DNA from: Comamonadaceae bacterium
GTDB taxonomy: Bacteria; Pseudomonadota; Gammaproteobacteria; Burkholderiales; Burkholderiaceae_C
DNA length: 64,000 bases
Assembly (NCBI GenBank): GCA_947455145.1
Contig: CANGME010000016.1
Location: 1 to 64,000 of the forward strand
Reading direction: 5' to 3'
In this document: piece by piece, positions 46,491 through 55,786 of the stretch
Numbering within the stretch: position 1 is the stretch's first letter
Layout of the letters: the number at the start of each line of letters is the position of its first letter
Notes under the pieces: model-generated
The model's input: the letters and a program-made list of their open reading frames with translations, nothing else
Database searches by the model: none
What the model was told of the DNA's origin: nothing
Program-made: the position numbers and the translations under genes

Positions 46491-47717
46491 TTAGGAACCT
46501 GTGCGCTTACCCACGCCCAGCGCCGTCGCCACACTCACCAGCAACACAAAGGCCGCTCCGTAAAACACGCCGTTGTACCAGCCCCGATCCATGAACGCAC
46601 CAAACAACAAAGGCGACACGGCAAAGCCCACGTCAAAGCCAGAGTACACCGTGCCATAGACGCGGCCCGTCGCGCCCTTGGGCGTAGCCTTCTTCACCAT
46701 CATGTCGCGTGACGGTGCGCCAATGCCCGTGGCAAAGCCCGTGGCAGCCAGCACCACCATGGTCCCCGTTGCACCCAAGATACCTGTGCCACAAAGCGCC
46801 AGCATCAGCGCGCCAACCGCCATGCACACGGCCACCACCGCATCGCTATTGGGTTTTCGGGCTGCCACAAAACCACCTACAAAAATACCGAAAGCAGCGC
46901 ACAACATGTAGGCCGTCAAAGTGACTGTGGCCGCATTAAAGCTAACGTCATGCACGGCTTTGAGAATCGACACTGCGTAGTTTTGCACCAGCGACAAGGT
47001 CATGGTGGAAAACATGAAGAAAGCAAAGCACCACCACACCACGGGCCGTTTTAAAAACGCCAGGTCGTGCTCCTTAGCACCCTCGCTCGGCTGGTGCACC
47101 AGCACCTCGGTGTGTAACTTGTCGCGCTGCACCACCAGCAGCACCAGAATCGCTACATACATCAAGGCCGCAGCCAGGTAAGCATTGCGCCAACCCACCA
47201 AGCTGCCGATGCCCACCAAAAACACCGGGGCAGCAGCCCAACCCAAATTACCTGTGAGGCCGTGCATGCTAAAGGCGTGGCCCAGGCGCGGAGCCGATAC
47301 GCGCTGGTTCAATATGGTGAAGTCCACCGGATGAAACGGGCAATTGCCCAAACCGGCCAGCACGGCAACAAACATCAAATCGCCATACCCATTGACCCGA
47401 GAGGCCGCAATGCAGACCAACACAAAAATTCCGAACGAGGTGAACAGCACAGGCCGCGCGCCTAGGCGGTCCACCACAAAACCCGCACACGCCTGCCCTA
47501 CCCCCGAGACGATAAAAAACACCGAGGTCAACAAACCGAGCTCCGAGAAGCTAAGCCCAAACTCCTTCATGAACACGGGGAACAGCAAGGGCACAAGCAG
47601 GTGCGCAAAGTGCGAACTGGCGTGCGCCAAACCCACCAGCCCAATGACGCTGGCGTCCTGCCGCAGGGCCACCTGCGTGGCGGATGAAAATGTATTGAGG
47701 GTGTCGGCTTGTGTCAT
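46491..47717 (-). CDS. Major facilitator superfamily transporter
   Basis: About 408 residues and 12 predicted helices. The loop 2-3 motif of the MFS is represented by GFVVDRLGARPVLF, and SMHGLTGNLGWAAAPVF lies near helix 5. A long hydrophilic loop (QRDKLHTEVLVHQPSEGAKEHD) separates the halves. The ATG at 47717 (MTQADTLNTFSS) is preferred over 47735. The substrate is unknown; it is adjacent to the TPP enzyme gene. Confidence 0.88.
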   Translation of the reverse strand: MTQADTLNTFSSATQVALRQDASVIGLVGLAHASSHFAHLLVPLLFPVFMKEFGLSFSELGLLTSVFFIVSGVGQACAGFVVDRLGARPVLFTSFGIFVLVCIAASRVNGYGDLMFVAVLAGLGNCPFHPVDFTILNQRVSAPRLGHAFSMHGLTGNLGWAAAPVFLVGIGSLVGWRNAYLAAALMYVAILVLLVVQRDKLHTEVLVHQPSEGAKEHDLAFLKRPVVWWCFAFFMFSTMTLSLVQNYAVSILKAVHDVSFNAATVTLTAYMLCAAFGIFVGGFVAARKPNSDAVVAVCMAVGALMLALCGTGILGATGTMVVLAATGFATGIGAPSRDMMVKKATPKGATGRVYGTVYSGFDVGFAVSPLLFGAFMDRGWYNGVFYGAAFVLLVSVATALGVGKRTGS

Positions 47718-47747
47718 GACGTCATCGTAGCCCATCGCCTTGGAGAC

Positions 47748-48719
47748 TTACTCCACACCCCGTTCATCGACCTTCACAACACCACGGGCAGATTGAGTCG
47801 CCCCTGTGGTCACCAAAAACACCCCCGGCAAAATCAGCGCTGCACCCACTAAGTGGTGCCAACCCGGTGCTTCGCCCAACACCAACCAAGCCGTCAGCCC
47901 CCCATACAGCGGCCCCAGGTAAAGCGCAACGGCCACGCGGCTGGCATCCAAGACTTTTTGTGCCCAACCGTAGATCCAATACGCGCCCAGGCCAGGCACG
48001 ATGGCTGCGGCCAGCACCAACCACAAGGCAGACATGCCCCACTGCGTAAGCCCCGGTTGTGTCGCCTCCCAAGCGGCGAATGGCAGCAGCACGACCACAC
48101 CGCCCATGCAAATGGCGGCCAAGCGCGCCGTTGCGCTCAAACTGCTGGGCCACAGCTTTTGCAGCAAGGCATAGGCGGCCCACGCCACGGTGGCCGCGAC
48201 AATCCATAAATCACCCGGCACAAATTGCACGTTGTCCAGTTGCGCCCAATGCCCTTTGAGCACCACGTTGAACACGCCCGCCAAAGCCAATGCGACGCCC
48301 AGTTTCTGACGTGGCCCGATGCGCTCCCCCAACCACCAAGCCGCGCCCAACCCAATGAGCACGGGCGATGCGGCATAGATCAGCGCGATGTTGATAGCCT
48401 GTGTTGAGCGCGCACCCTGATAAACCCAAGCCCCACAAACGAGCATGCCCAGCGCGCCCAAGATCAGGTACTGCCACCACACCCGCAGCACAGCCACGCG
48501 CTCGCGCCACAGCTCAGGCCCGGCAATCATCAGCAACACACCGCCCGCAACCGCCCAACGCCCCAGCGCCAGCAAATGCGGGCCAATCACCCCCGGGGCT
48601 TTGCGCGCCACGATGTAGTTGACCGTCCACAGCGCAGGCACCAACCACAGCAGCGCTTGCGCCCAACGGATTTGGCGGTGCTGCGATTCAGTCATGAGCG
48701 AATGCTTTGCAGCCATCAA
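47748..48719 (-). CDS. EamA/DMT-family transporter
   Basis: A 323-residue protein with ten predicted helices forming two EamA repeats (first near LWLVPALWTVNYIVARKAPG, second near DLWIVAATVAWAAYALLQKL). These proteins export small metabolites; the substrate cannot be read from sequence. The start is uncertain: 48719 overlaps the stop of the upstream Bug gene by 4 bp, and ATG 48695 (MTESQHRQIRW) is an alternative. Confidence 0.87.
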   Translation of the reverse strand: MMAAKHSLMTESQHRQIRWAQALLWLVPALWTVNYIVARKAPGVIGPHLLALGRWAVAGGVLLMIAGPELWRERVAVLRVWWQYLILGALGMLVCGAWVYQGARSTQAINIALIYAASPVLIGLGAAWWLGERIGPRQKLGVALALAGVFNVVLKGHWAQLDNVQFVPGDLWIVAATVAWAAYALLQKLWPSSLSATARLAAICMGGVVVLLPFAAWEATQPGLTQWGMSALWLVLAAAIVPGLGAYWIYGWAQKVLDASRVAVALYLGPLYGGLTAWLVLGEAPGWHHLVGAALILPGVFLVTTGATQSARGVVKVDERGVE

Positions 48720-49684
48720 TCAATTTGCGCATTGGCATCTTTCACAATCTTGGCCCAGCGCACCAGGTCGTCGCCTAATAACTTGGTCAATTCTTCGGGC
48801 GTGCTGGGCGCGGCCACTGCGCCCTGGGTCATCATGAAGTCTTTCATCTCGGGGGTTTGCAGCACCTGCGCAAATTCAGTCTGTAGCCGCGTGACGATAG
48901 CTTTGGGTGTGCCTGCTGGTGCAAACAAACCGTACCAGGAGTTGACCTCCAAACTGGGCACGGTTTCGGCCAAGGTGGGCAGCTCTGGGGCCAGCGGCGT
49001 GCGCTGGGCTGTGGCCACCCCCAAGGCGCGCAATTGCCCGCTGCGCACAAACGGCATCAGGCCAGGGAAGCTGCCAAACGTCATCTGCACCTGCCCGCCC
49101 ACCAAGTCAGTGGCCGCAGCCGCTGCGCCCTTGTAGGGGACGTGGGTGATTTGCAGCCCCTCTGCGGACTTGAGCATCTCTGCCAACAAGTGGTTCAGCG
49201 TGCCATTGCCCGCCGAGGCGATGTTCAACTTGGCGGGGTTGGCTTTGGCCAGCGCAATGAGTTCGCGCAAATTGTTGGCGGGTACGCTGGGGTTGACGGC
49301 CAACAGGTAGGGCGCGGTGGCCACCGTCATGATGGGGGCGAAGTCTTTGACTGGATCAAACGGGATCTTGCGGTACAACGCCGGGTTGATGGTCTGCGCG
49401 CTTTGCGCCGTCAGCAGCAGCGTGTAGCCGTCGGCCGGGGCACGCGCCACAAAACTGGTGCCCACATTACCGCCCGCCCCGGCTCGGTTCTCCACTACAA
49501 ACACCTGCCCCATGCGGTTGCCCAGCTTGTTGGCGATGGCGCGCGCAATCACGTCATTGGCCCCGCCAGGGGCTTGCGGCACGATGATGGTGATGGGCTT
49601 GGCGGGGAAGGTCTGAGACCAGCTCGCACCAGCCATCAACAGCATCGCGACTGTGCGCAGACTCCATGTTTTCAATTGGTTCAT
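48716..49684 (-). CDS. Bug-family tripartite tricarboxylate transporter substrate-binding protein
   Basis: A 322-residue periplasmic receptor with a signal peptide (LLMAGASWSQ), the Bug core FPAKPITIIVPQAPGGAND, VFVVENRAGAGGNVG and YTLLLT, followed by ITHVPYKGAAAAATDLVGGQ. Bug proteins are greatly expanded in Burkholderiales and bind carboxylates; no membrane tctAB genes are adjacent, so it is one of the orphan receptors. Its ATG overlaps the dusA stop (ATGA). Confidence 0.92.
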   Translation of the reverse strand: MNQLKTWSLRTVAMLLMAGASWSQTFPAKPITIIVPQAPGGANDVIARAIANKLGNRMGQVFVVENRAGAGGNVGTSFVARAPADGYTLLLTAQSAQTINPALYRKIPFDPVKDFAPIMTVATAPYLLAVNPSVPANNLRELIALAKANPAKLNIASAGNGTLNHLLAEMLKSAEGLQITHVPYKGAAAAATDLVGGQVQMTFGSFPGLMPFVRSGQLRALGVATAQRTPLAPELPTLAETVPSLEVNSWYGLFAPAGTPKAIVTRLQTEFAQVLQTPEMKDFMMTQGAVAAPSTPEELTKLLGDDLVRWAKIVKDANAQID

Positions 49685-50679
49685 GTTGATCTTTCTGAGT
49701 TGATGCGAAGGGCAGCGGCCATCACCACGCGGGCGGGCTCGCCTTTGAGGCGGTGGTCACTCCACACTTGTCGCCATTTGCGCGCGCCCGGCAGGCCGTG
49801 GCGCAGGCCCAGCATGTGGCGGGCGATAGAGTACCAAGGTGTACCGTGCGCGGCGGCTTCGCGCTCCATGTAGGCGACCATTTGTTCTTCGACTAGCTCG
49901 CGGGTGAGCTCGCTTACGGGTGCGTCGTAAAACGCAGCATCCCACCCCGCCATCACCCAGGGGTTGTGATAGGCCTCGCGGCCCACCATCACGCCGTCGA
50001 GTTGCGCCAGTTGCACAGCGATTTCGTCATTTGTTTTGATGCCGCCGTTGATGCAAATCGTGAGGTGCGGAAAGTCCGCTTTCAGCCGCACCACCTGTTC
50101 ATAGCGCAGCGGCGGAATTTCGCGGTTTTCTTTGGGGCTCAAGCCCTGTAGCCAAGCGTTGCGTGCATGAACGATGAAGACATTGCAACCCGCCTCGCTC
50201 ACCGTGCCCACAAAGTCGCGCACAAACTCATAGCTCTCGGTTTTGTCAATGCCAATGCGGTGCTTCACGGTCACCGGCACGCTGACCACATCGACCATGG
50301 CCTTCACGCCATCGGCCACCAGTTGCGGCTCGGCCATCAAACAAGCGCCAAACGCCCCGCGCTGCACCCGTTCACTCGGGCAGCCGCAATTCAGGTTGAT
50401 TTCGTCATAACCCCACTGCTCGCCCAGCACCGCGCACTTGGCCAAGTCATGCGCCTCGCTTCCGCCCAGTTGCAACGCTACGGGGTGCTCTTCGGCGTTG
50501 AAGTCCAGGTGGCGCGGCACATCACCATGCAACAAAGCACCCGTCGTCACCATCTCGGTGTAGAGCAAGGCGTGGCGGCTGAGCAGGCGATGGAAGTAGC
50601 GGCAATGGCGATCGGTCCAATCCATCATCGGCGCGACGGACAATTTCCAGTGATCAGGGAGAGCGGGCTTGCTTGACAT
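49681..50679 (-). CDS. dusA: tRNA-dihydrouridine(20/20a) synthase
   Basis: DusA (332 residues) reduces uridine 20/20a in the tRNA D-loop using FMN. Motifs are LSVAPMMDWTDRHCRYFHRL, EEHPVALQLGGSE, EINLNCGCPSERVQRGAFGA (with the catalytic Cys), VKHRIGID and DGVMVGREAYHNPW. The ATG at 50679 starts MSSKPALPDHWK; the 53 residues upstream in the same frame run into the neighbouring gap and are not conserved. Confidence 0.95.
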   Translation of the reverse strand: MSSKPALPDHWKLSVAPMMDWTDRHCRYFHRLLSRHALLYTEMVTTGALLHGDVPRHLDFNAEEHPVALQLGGSEAHDLAKCAVLGEQWGYDEINLNCGCPSERVQRGAFGACLMAEPQLVADGVKAMVDVVSVPVTVKHRIGIDKTESYEFVRDFVGTVSEAGCNVFIVHARNAWLQGLSPKENREIPPLRYEQVVRLKADFPHLTICINGGIKTNDEIAVQLAQLDGVMVGREAYHNPWVMAGWDAAFYDAPVSELTRELVEEQMVAYMEREAAAHGTPWYSIARHMLGLRHGLPGARKWRQVWSDHRLKGEPARVVMAAALRINSERST

Positions 50680-50725
50680 GGGCTGGATTATCCCAGCCCG
50701 GCTCAAGCCTGACTTCAAGACACCG

Positions 50726-51403
50726 TCATGGCGTGACGCACCAAGGCGCCGTGTTGTGGGCAAAGCCCATCCACAACGCCCAGAACGAACTGGCCGCCAG
50801 GGCCAGCCCGGCCAAGCGCATCCCCCATTGGCCCGCACCCGGCCCCCGCAGACGCAGCCAGAGCCAGGGCCCGGCCATCATGGACACACTTGTGCCCAAG
50901 GCAAACAGCGCCATGACAAGCATGCCGTCCAGCACCTGCCCCGTCATGGCTGCCACAAGCAAAGCAGAATAAAGCAGGCCACAGGGAAGAAAGGTCCAAA
51001 ACATACCGATCACCAATGGGGCGCCTCTGCCCCAACCGGCTGCAAGTGAACGCGCCCCTAACCAGACCCTGCGACCGACACTCTCCAGCCAGACGGGTTG
51101 TTGTGCTGTCCACAGCAACAACATGCCGAGCAACAGGGCAGCCACATGAAACATAGTCCACACCGGACGCAGGGCCGCCGACTGGATGCTGAGCCAGCCC
51201 ACGCCCTGCATGGAGGCCGCCGCCACGCCCCCAAGCGCGGCGTAGCCGATGATGCGGCCAGCCTGAAAACTCCACATCGCCTGGTTGCTGCGGTCACCCG
51301 CAGCCTTACCCAGACTAGCGCAAGCCGCGCCACACATGGCAATGCAATGCGGGCCACCGGCCAAACCCATCAACAAGGCCGTTACGGCCAGAGAACTTTG
51401 CAT
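50726..51403 (-). CDS. Sulfite exporter TauE/SafE (CcoH-cluster type) membrane protein
   Basis: A 225-residue membrane protein with about six helices. Conserved Cys/His motifs lie in the first helix region (GLAGGPHCIAMCGAACASLG) and helix 4 (GMFWTFLPCGLLYSALLVAAM). This UreH/TauE subgroup (DUF-type) is frequently found beside cbb3 oxidase genes and may take part in copper handling or cytochrome maturation. It ends the leftward hemN-tauE pair, 9 bp after hemN. Confidence 0.82.
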   Translation of the reverse strand: MQSSLAVTALLMGLAGGPHCIAMCGAACASLGKAAGDRSNQAMWSFQAGRIIGYAALGGVAAASMQGVGWLSIQSAALRPVWTMFHVAALLLGMLLLWTAQQPVWLESVGRRVWLGARSLAAGWGRGAPLVIGMFWTFLPCGLLYSALLVAAMTGQVLDGMLVMALFALGTSVSMMAGPWLWLRLRGPGAGQWGMRLAGLALAASSFWALWMGFAHNTAPWCVTP

Positions 51404-51412
51404 GTAGCTAAT

Positions 51413-52810
51413 CTAAATGATCTTGGAGAAGCGTGCACGGTTAAGGTCCGCTTGCAAATACCGATCAAACACCATAGCAACGGCGCGCACAAAAAACCAT
51501 CCCATAGATGTGACTTGGATGCCGCTGTCGTCCATCTCCACCAAACCCTGCTCGGCCAGTTCACACAGCGCATCCAGCTCGGCGGGAAAGTAACGTTGAA
51601 AGTCAATCAGATACGCCAAGTTGAAGGATTTGAACTCAATACTGCCTTGACACATCAGCCCCATGATCACAGCCCGCCGCACCAAGTCATCCCGCGAGAG
51701 AGCCAAACCCCGAACCACGGGGAAATTTCCCTGCGCGATGTGATCGTAATACTCGTCCAGTGTCTTGACGTTCTGGCTGTAGGTTGCACCAATGCGCCCG
51801 ATGGAGGAGACGCCCAACCCGATCAAATCACACTCCGGCAGTGTGCTGTAGCCCTGAAAATTACGGTGCAATCGTCCTTGGCGCTTCGCGATGGCCAGCG
51901 AGTCATCTGGAAGCGCAAAGTGATCCATTCCCACATATACATAGCCAGCTCCCATGAATGCTGCCATGGAGTTGGAGAGCATGGCAATCTTCGAAGTGGC
52001 ATGAGGCAAGTCAGCGACTGAAATCCGACGCTGTGGTTTAAATCGCTCCGGCAGGTGGGCATAGGCATAAAGGGCAATTCGGTCTGGCCGCAACGCCACG
52101 ATCTGCGACACAGTGCGATCGAAGGACTGCGGGGTTTGCAAGGGTAGGCCATAGATCAGGTCCACATTAATGGAATCAAAACCTCTCTGGCGCGCGGCCG
52201 CCACCAGCTCAAACACCTGCTCGGCAGGCTGAACGCGATGCACCGCCTTCTGTACGTCGGGGTCAAAGTCTTGAACCCCAAAACTCAGGCGGTTAAAGCC
52301 CAACTCAGCCAGCGTATCAAGCCGTTTTGCATCCATTGTTCTGGGATCGACCTCGATCGAGTACTCGCCCCTAGGCGCCAGATAGAAGTTGCGACGCAGC
52401 ATGGCCATGAGTGAACGCAACTCCTCATCACTCAAAAAGGTTGGCGTGCCGCCCCCCAAGTGCAACTGAACTACAGGTTGTGCCGTACCCAACTGCGCGG
52501 TGTGCAAGTCCACTTCTCGACTGAGATAGCGCAGGTATTCGGTTGCCCGGTCATGGTGTTTGGTGATGATCTTGTTGCAGGCGCAGTAATAGCAAAGTGA
52601 CTCGCAAAACGGGATGTGCACATACAGCGACAGGGGCAACACCATCGCTGCGGCACCCGAACGGCGTTGTTGCAGGGCGCGCACATAATCATCGGCAGTG
52701 AACGCCTCGACGAAACGGTCTGCCGTGGGGTACGACGTATAGCGCGGCCCGGCAACATCGTAACGACGCAGCATTTCCGGGGAAACGGGATCAACGGTGG
52801 CAGCATTCAT
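51413..52810 (-). CDS. hemN: Oxygen-independent coproporphyrinogen III dehydrogenase
   Basis: HemN (465 residues) is a radical SAM enzyme that makes protoporphyrinogen IX without O2. It has the cluster motif CESLCYYCACNKI (CxxxCxxC plus an extra Cys), then HLGGGTPTFLSDEELRSL and EYSIEVDPRTMDAKRLDTLA, and in the C-terminal region GLGVSSIGRIGATYSQN. A perfect FNR box lies about 57 bp upstream of its ATG, so low-oxygen induction is likely. It is divergent from fnr. Confidence 0.95.
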   Translation of the reverse strand: MNAATVDPVSPEMLRRYDVAGPRYTSYPTADRFVEAFTADDYVRALQQRRSGAAAMVLPLSLYVHIPFCESLCYYCACNKIITKHHDRATEYLRYLSREVDLHTAQLGTAQPVVQLHLGGGTPTFLSDEELRSLMAMLRRNFYLAPRGEYSIEVDPRTMDAKRLDTLAELGFNRLSFGVQDFDPDVQKAVHRVQPAEQVFELVAAARQRGFDSINVDLIYGLPLQTPQSFDRTVSQIVALRPDRIALYAYAHLPERFKPQRRISVADLPHATSKIAMLSNSMAAFMGAGYVYVGMDHFALPDDSLAIAKRQGRLHRNFQGYSTLPECDLIGLGVSSIGRIGATYSQNVKTLDEYYDHIAQGNFPVVRGLALSRDDLVRRAVIMGLMCQGSIEFKSFNLAYLIDFQRYFPAELDALCELAEQGLVEMDDSGIQVTSMGWFFVRAVAMVFDRYLQADLNRARFSKII

Positions 52811-52860
52811 ATATCGTCCTTAACTTAGTTTTCACTGTGCCTAAAGATGAAAACTTTTTC

Positions 52861-52874
52861 TTGATGTACATCAA
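52861..52874. promoter_or_regulatory. Perfect FNR box between hemN and fnr
   Basis: TTGATGTACATCAA matches the TTGAT-N4-ATCAA consensus exactly. Its centre is about 57 bp from the hemN ATG and 48 bp from the fnr ATG, so it can serve as a class II activator site for hemN and an autoregulatory site for fnr. Confidence 0.88.
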
Positions 52875-52915
52875 ACACTGCTAAGGTACGAGCTTACTTG
52901 TCAAGGATTCCCCAA

Positions 52916-53659
52916 ATGAGTGATCTGACCTTACAGCCTGTGAACCCAGACTCGATCAAGGTCGCCTGTGCCACCTGCAACTTGCGGGAACTGTGCCTGC
53001 CCATGGGGCTAACCAAAGAGGAGCTTGAACGTGTTAACAATGTGGTGACCAACCGACGCACAGTCAAACGGGGCTCGTCCTTATTTCGCGTTGGAGACAA
53101 GTTTTTCTCCCTCTATGCCATTCGCACAGGGATCTTCAAGACCTGCGTTGGCTCCGAAGATGGCAGAGAGCAGGTGACCGGCTTCCAGATGGCCGGAGAA
53201 ATCATCGGCTTGGACGGGATTGTGAACGACCACCATACATGCGATGCCGTTGCACTGGAGGATGCAGAAGTTTGTGTCATGCCACTGGACCGCATCGAAG
53301 AACTCGCCCGAGAGGTCACAGCCCTTCAGCGGCATGTTCACAAAATCATGAGCCGTGAAATCGTGCGTGAGCATGGGGTGATGCTTTTACTGGGCAGCAT
53401 GCGCGCCGAGGAGCGACTGGCCGCCTTCCTGCTCAACCTGGTGCAACGCTTGCACATCCGAGGATTTTCCCCGTCCGAACTGGTGCTGCGCATGTCGCGC
53501 GAGGAAATTGGCAGCTATCTTGGACTCAAAATTGAGACAGTCAGCCGCGCATTTTCAAAATTTGCCGAAGAAGGTCTTATCGAAGTCAAGCAACGGCATG
53601 TTCGCATCTTGAACGCCGACGCACTCACACGGCTGGTCAATCATTCAGAGTGTCGCTAA
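52916..53659 (+). CDS. fnr: Fumarate/nitrate reduction-type oxygen-sensing regulator FNR
   Basis: A 247-residue CRP/FNR protein. N-terminal Cys residues in CATCNLRELC plus a central Cys in HHTCDAVALED give the four ligands of the oxygen-labile [4Fe-4S] cluster. The cNMP-binding-like beta roll, a long dimer helix and the C-terminal helix-turn-helix (MSREEIGSYLGLKIETVSRAFSKF split at LGL), with recognition residues E-SR in ETVSRAF, predict binding to TTGAT-N4-ATCAA. Three such sites lie in this window (hemN/fnr, ccoN, ccoI). The ATG at 52916 has AAGGA upstream. Confidence 0.95.
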   Translation: MSDLTLQPVNPDSIKVACATCNLRELCLPMGLTKEELERVNNVVTNRRTVKRGSSLFRVGDKFFSLYAIRTGIFKTCVGSEDGREQVTGFQMAGEIIGLDGIVNDHHTCDAVALEDAEVCVMPLDRIEELAREVTALQRHVHKIMSREIVREHGVMLLLGSMRAEERLAAFLLNLVQRLHIRGFSPSELVLRMSREEIGSYLGLKIETVSRAFSKFAEEGLIEVKQRHVRILNADALTRLVNHSECR

Positions 53660-53701
53660 ATCGCTGCGGCTAGAGCAGTAAATTCATGCTTTTGCTGCCT
53701 C

Positions 53702-53962
53702 TTAATCGCCCCCCTGTGACTCCCGGTTTTGATTCACCTCGAATGCGGACATGGACAGCAGTGTCGTCAGGCCACTTGAGAGCATGGTGAGCCCCCAGAA
53801 AACAAAAAACGACAGGGTATACACGCCTTGCCGCGACAACGCTAGCGGATGACCCAGCCAGTGCAGATCCTGCGGGTCCACCATTGCAAACACCATCATC
53901 TCCAGCACGCCTGCAACCAAAAAAGCAGGCCAGGCAATCCACATCAGTTTTTGTACTTTCAC
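53702..53962 (-). CDS. Small membrane protein downstream of the cco cluster
   Basis: An 86-residue protein with two predicted helices (WIAWPAFLVAGVLEMMVFAM and TLSFFVFWGLTMLSSGLTT) and a short polar C-terminus. A GTG at 53962 has GGGAGAG close upstream and is preferred; the ATG at 53944 would shorten it by six residues. It is the last gene of the ccoG-fixH segment and is of unknown function. It could be a cbb3 assembly or stability factor by position. Confidence 0.72.
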   Translation of the reverse strand: MKVQKLMWIAWPAFLVAGVLEMMVFAMVDPQDLHWLGHPLALSRQGVYTLSFFVFWGLTMLSSGLTTLLSMSAFEVNQNRESQGGD

Positions 53963-54002
53963 GCTTCTCTCCCGCTTGTTTGCTTTATGACTCACTGCGC
54001 GC

Positions 54003-54284
54003 TCAAGGCTGCGACTCGGTCTTGGGTGATGGCGCAGTACCGGTGGCCGCATGGTTGCGGGCCTGCACAGCAGGTGCCACGCTATTGGGACTGCCCTGTA
54101 GTGTTTTATTGATCTCAATTCCCTTACGGTAGTAGTCCTCGGTTACCAAGGGATCGGGTCTACTGATGGCCAGATACAACGTGATAAACCCGGCAACCAC
54201 CACGATGGCTGGGCCGGCAATCACCAACCACACGTGGCCAAATTTCCACCAAGGGAGCGATGCGACTGAGACTTGGTCTGACAT
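54003..54284 (-). CDS. ccoH: FixH/CcoH-family cbb3 oxidase assembly protein
   Basis: A 93-residue protein with one transmembrane helix (HVWLVIAGPAIVVVAGFITL) followed by the FixH-type RPDPLVTEDYYRKGIEINK motif and a low-complexity tail. CcoH is needed for stable cbb3 assembly and copper delivery. It lies 9 bp after ccoG. Confidence 0.88.
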   Translation of the reverse strand: MSDQVSVASLPWWKFGHVWLVIAGPAIVVVAGFITLYLAISRPDPLVTEDYYRKGIEINKTLQGSPNSVAPAVQARNHAATGTAPSPKTESQP

Positions 54285-54293
54285 GTCAAATCC

Positions 54294-55748
54294 TTATCGT
54301 GGAACTATAAAAACGGACTTTTCGATGATGCGTGCCGGAGCGTCCTGCGCAGCAATCTCAAACTGTATGGGGTGGCTACCCGCAGGCGCGGCGTCATAAG
54401 GCATCTGCACCCGCACAGCCACCCAGCGCGACTCCGTGGCACCAACCGCCACCAATTCGTCCGACGCCACAATCAAACCCGGCAAGCCAGTCACCGACAG
54501 CTTGTACCGCTGAACCGTTTCAGTTGCGTTCATCAATTGCAGACGGTAAACATTCTCGATCTTGCCGCCCTGCACAATTCTGGCCAAAACGCCGCGATCA
54601 CGCACCACATCCACCTTCAAAGGTGTACGCGTCGCAAGACTCACCAGCAAACCCAAGCTTATGGCCGCCAAAATGACCGCGTAAATCAGCACCCGTGGAC
54701 GGATCACGCGCCGCAAGGTCTGCGCGCGGCTCCAGCCGTTCTGGATGGCGTTCTGGGTTGAGTACTTGATGAGCCCCCGCGCATAGCCCATCTTGTCCAT
54801 CACGGTGTCGCACACATCGGCACAGGCACCGCAATTGATGCACTCATATTGCAAGCCCTTGCGAATGTCAATTCCTGTAGGGCATACCTGCACACACAAA
54901 CTACAGTCCACGCAAGCCCCTAGATTGAGAGGCGCGGGATCTACCTTGCGCGAGCGCGCGCCACGCGGCTCACCACGTTGCGTGTCATACGTGACGATCA
55001 AAGTATCCTTATCGAACATCGCGCTCTGGAAGCGCGCATAGGGGCACATGTATTTGCAGACCTGCTCACGCATGAAGCCAGCGTTGCCATAGGTAGCGAA
55101 CCCATAAAAAATAACCCAAAAGACTTCCCATGAGTCCATATGAGTCTGCAAAAACTCCATACCCAACTCACGGATAGGCGTGAAATAACCCACAAAGCTA
55201 AACCCGGTCCATGCAGCCACCATGCCCCAGACCAGGTGCTTTAACGACTTCTTGACCAGCTTCTCCAGCGACATCGGGCTGCCGTCCAGGCGCATGCGTG
55301 CAGAACGATCCCCCTCAACCTTGTGCTCGATCCAAAGGAATATTTCGGTGTAAACCGTCTGCGGACAAGCGTAGCCGCACCACAGGCGTCCAGCAACGGC
55401 CGTGAATAAAAACAGGGACAAGGCCGAGATGACCAATAATCCCGCCAGGTAGATGAAGTCCTGCGGATACAGGACCAAATTAAAAATGTAGAAACGCCGC
55501 GATCCGAGATCAAACAACACGGCCTGCCGCTGCCCCCATTCGAGCCAAGGCAATCCGTAAAACACCAACTGAGTCAGAAATACGAAACCCCAACGCCAGT
55601 TAGAAAATAGACCCGAGACACTACGCGGATAAATCGTCTTTTGCGCTTCGTAAAGCGAGACCATCACCGCGTCAGGCGCGATCCCATCCGCACCCGGCGG
55701 GGGTGAATTTTTCACCACAATAGGAATAACCGTTCGTTGGTGTGCCAA
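54294..55748 (-). CDS. ccoG: Cytochrome c oxidase accessory protein CcoG
   Basis: CcoG (FixG/RdxA; 484 residues) is a membrane ferredoxin-like copper reductase used in cbb3 biogenesis. It has an N-terminal cytoplasmic part with KTIYPRSVSGLFSNWRW and several helices. The first Cys motif is LWCGYACPQTVYTEIFLWIE. Two [4Fe-4S] motifs follow: CVDCSLCVQVCPTGIDIRKG and CINCGACADVCD. A C-terminal immunoglobulin-like periplasmic domain (about 360-484) completes it. It follows the ccoNOQP genes. Confidence 0.95.
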   Translation of the reverse strand: MAHQRTVIPIVVKNSPPPGADGIAPDAVMVSLYEAQKTIYPRSVSGLFSNWRWGFVFLTQLVFYGLPWLEWGQRQAVLFDLGSRRFYIFNLVLYPQDFIYLAGLLVISALSLFLFTAVAGRLWCGYACPQTVYTEIFLWIEHKVEGDRSARMRLDGSPMSLEKLVKKSLKHLVWGMVAAWTGFSFVGYFTPIRELGMEFLQTHMDSWEVFWVIFYGFATYGNAGFMREQVCKYMCPYARFQSAMFDKDTLIVTYDTQRGEPRGARSRKVDPAPLNLGACVDCSLCVQVCPTGIDIRKGLQYECINCGACADVCDTVMDKMGYARGLIKYSTQNAIQNGWSRAQTLRRVIRPRVLIYAVILAAISLGLLVSLATRTPLKVDVVRDRGVLARIVQGGKIENVYRLQLMNATETVQRYKLSVTGLPGLIVASDELVAVGATESRWVAVRVQMPYDAAPAGSHPIQFEIAAQDAPARIIEKSVFIVPR

Positions 55749-55786
55749 GAGTTTTTTACCAGTTTCTTGTATGGGTGTTCCGCCGC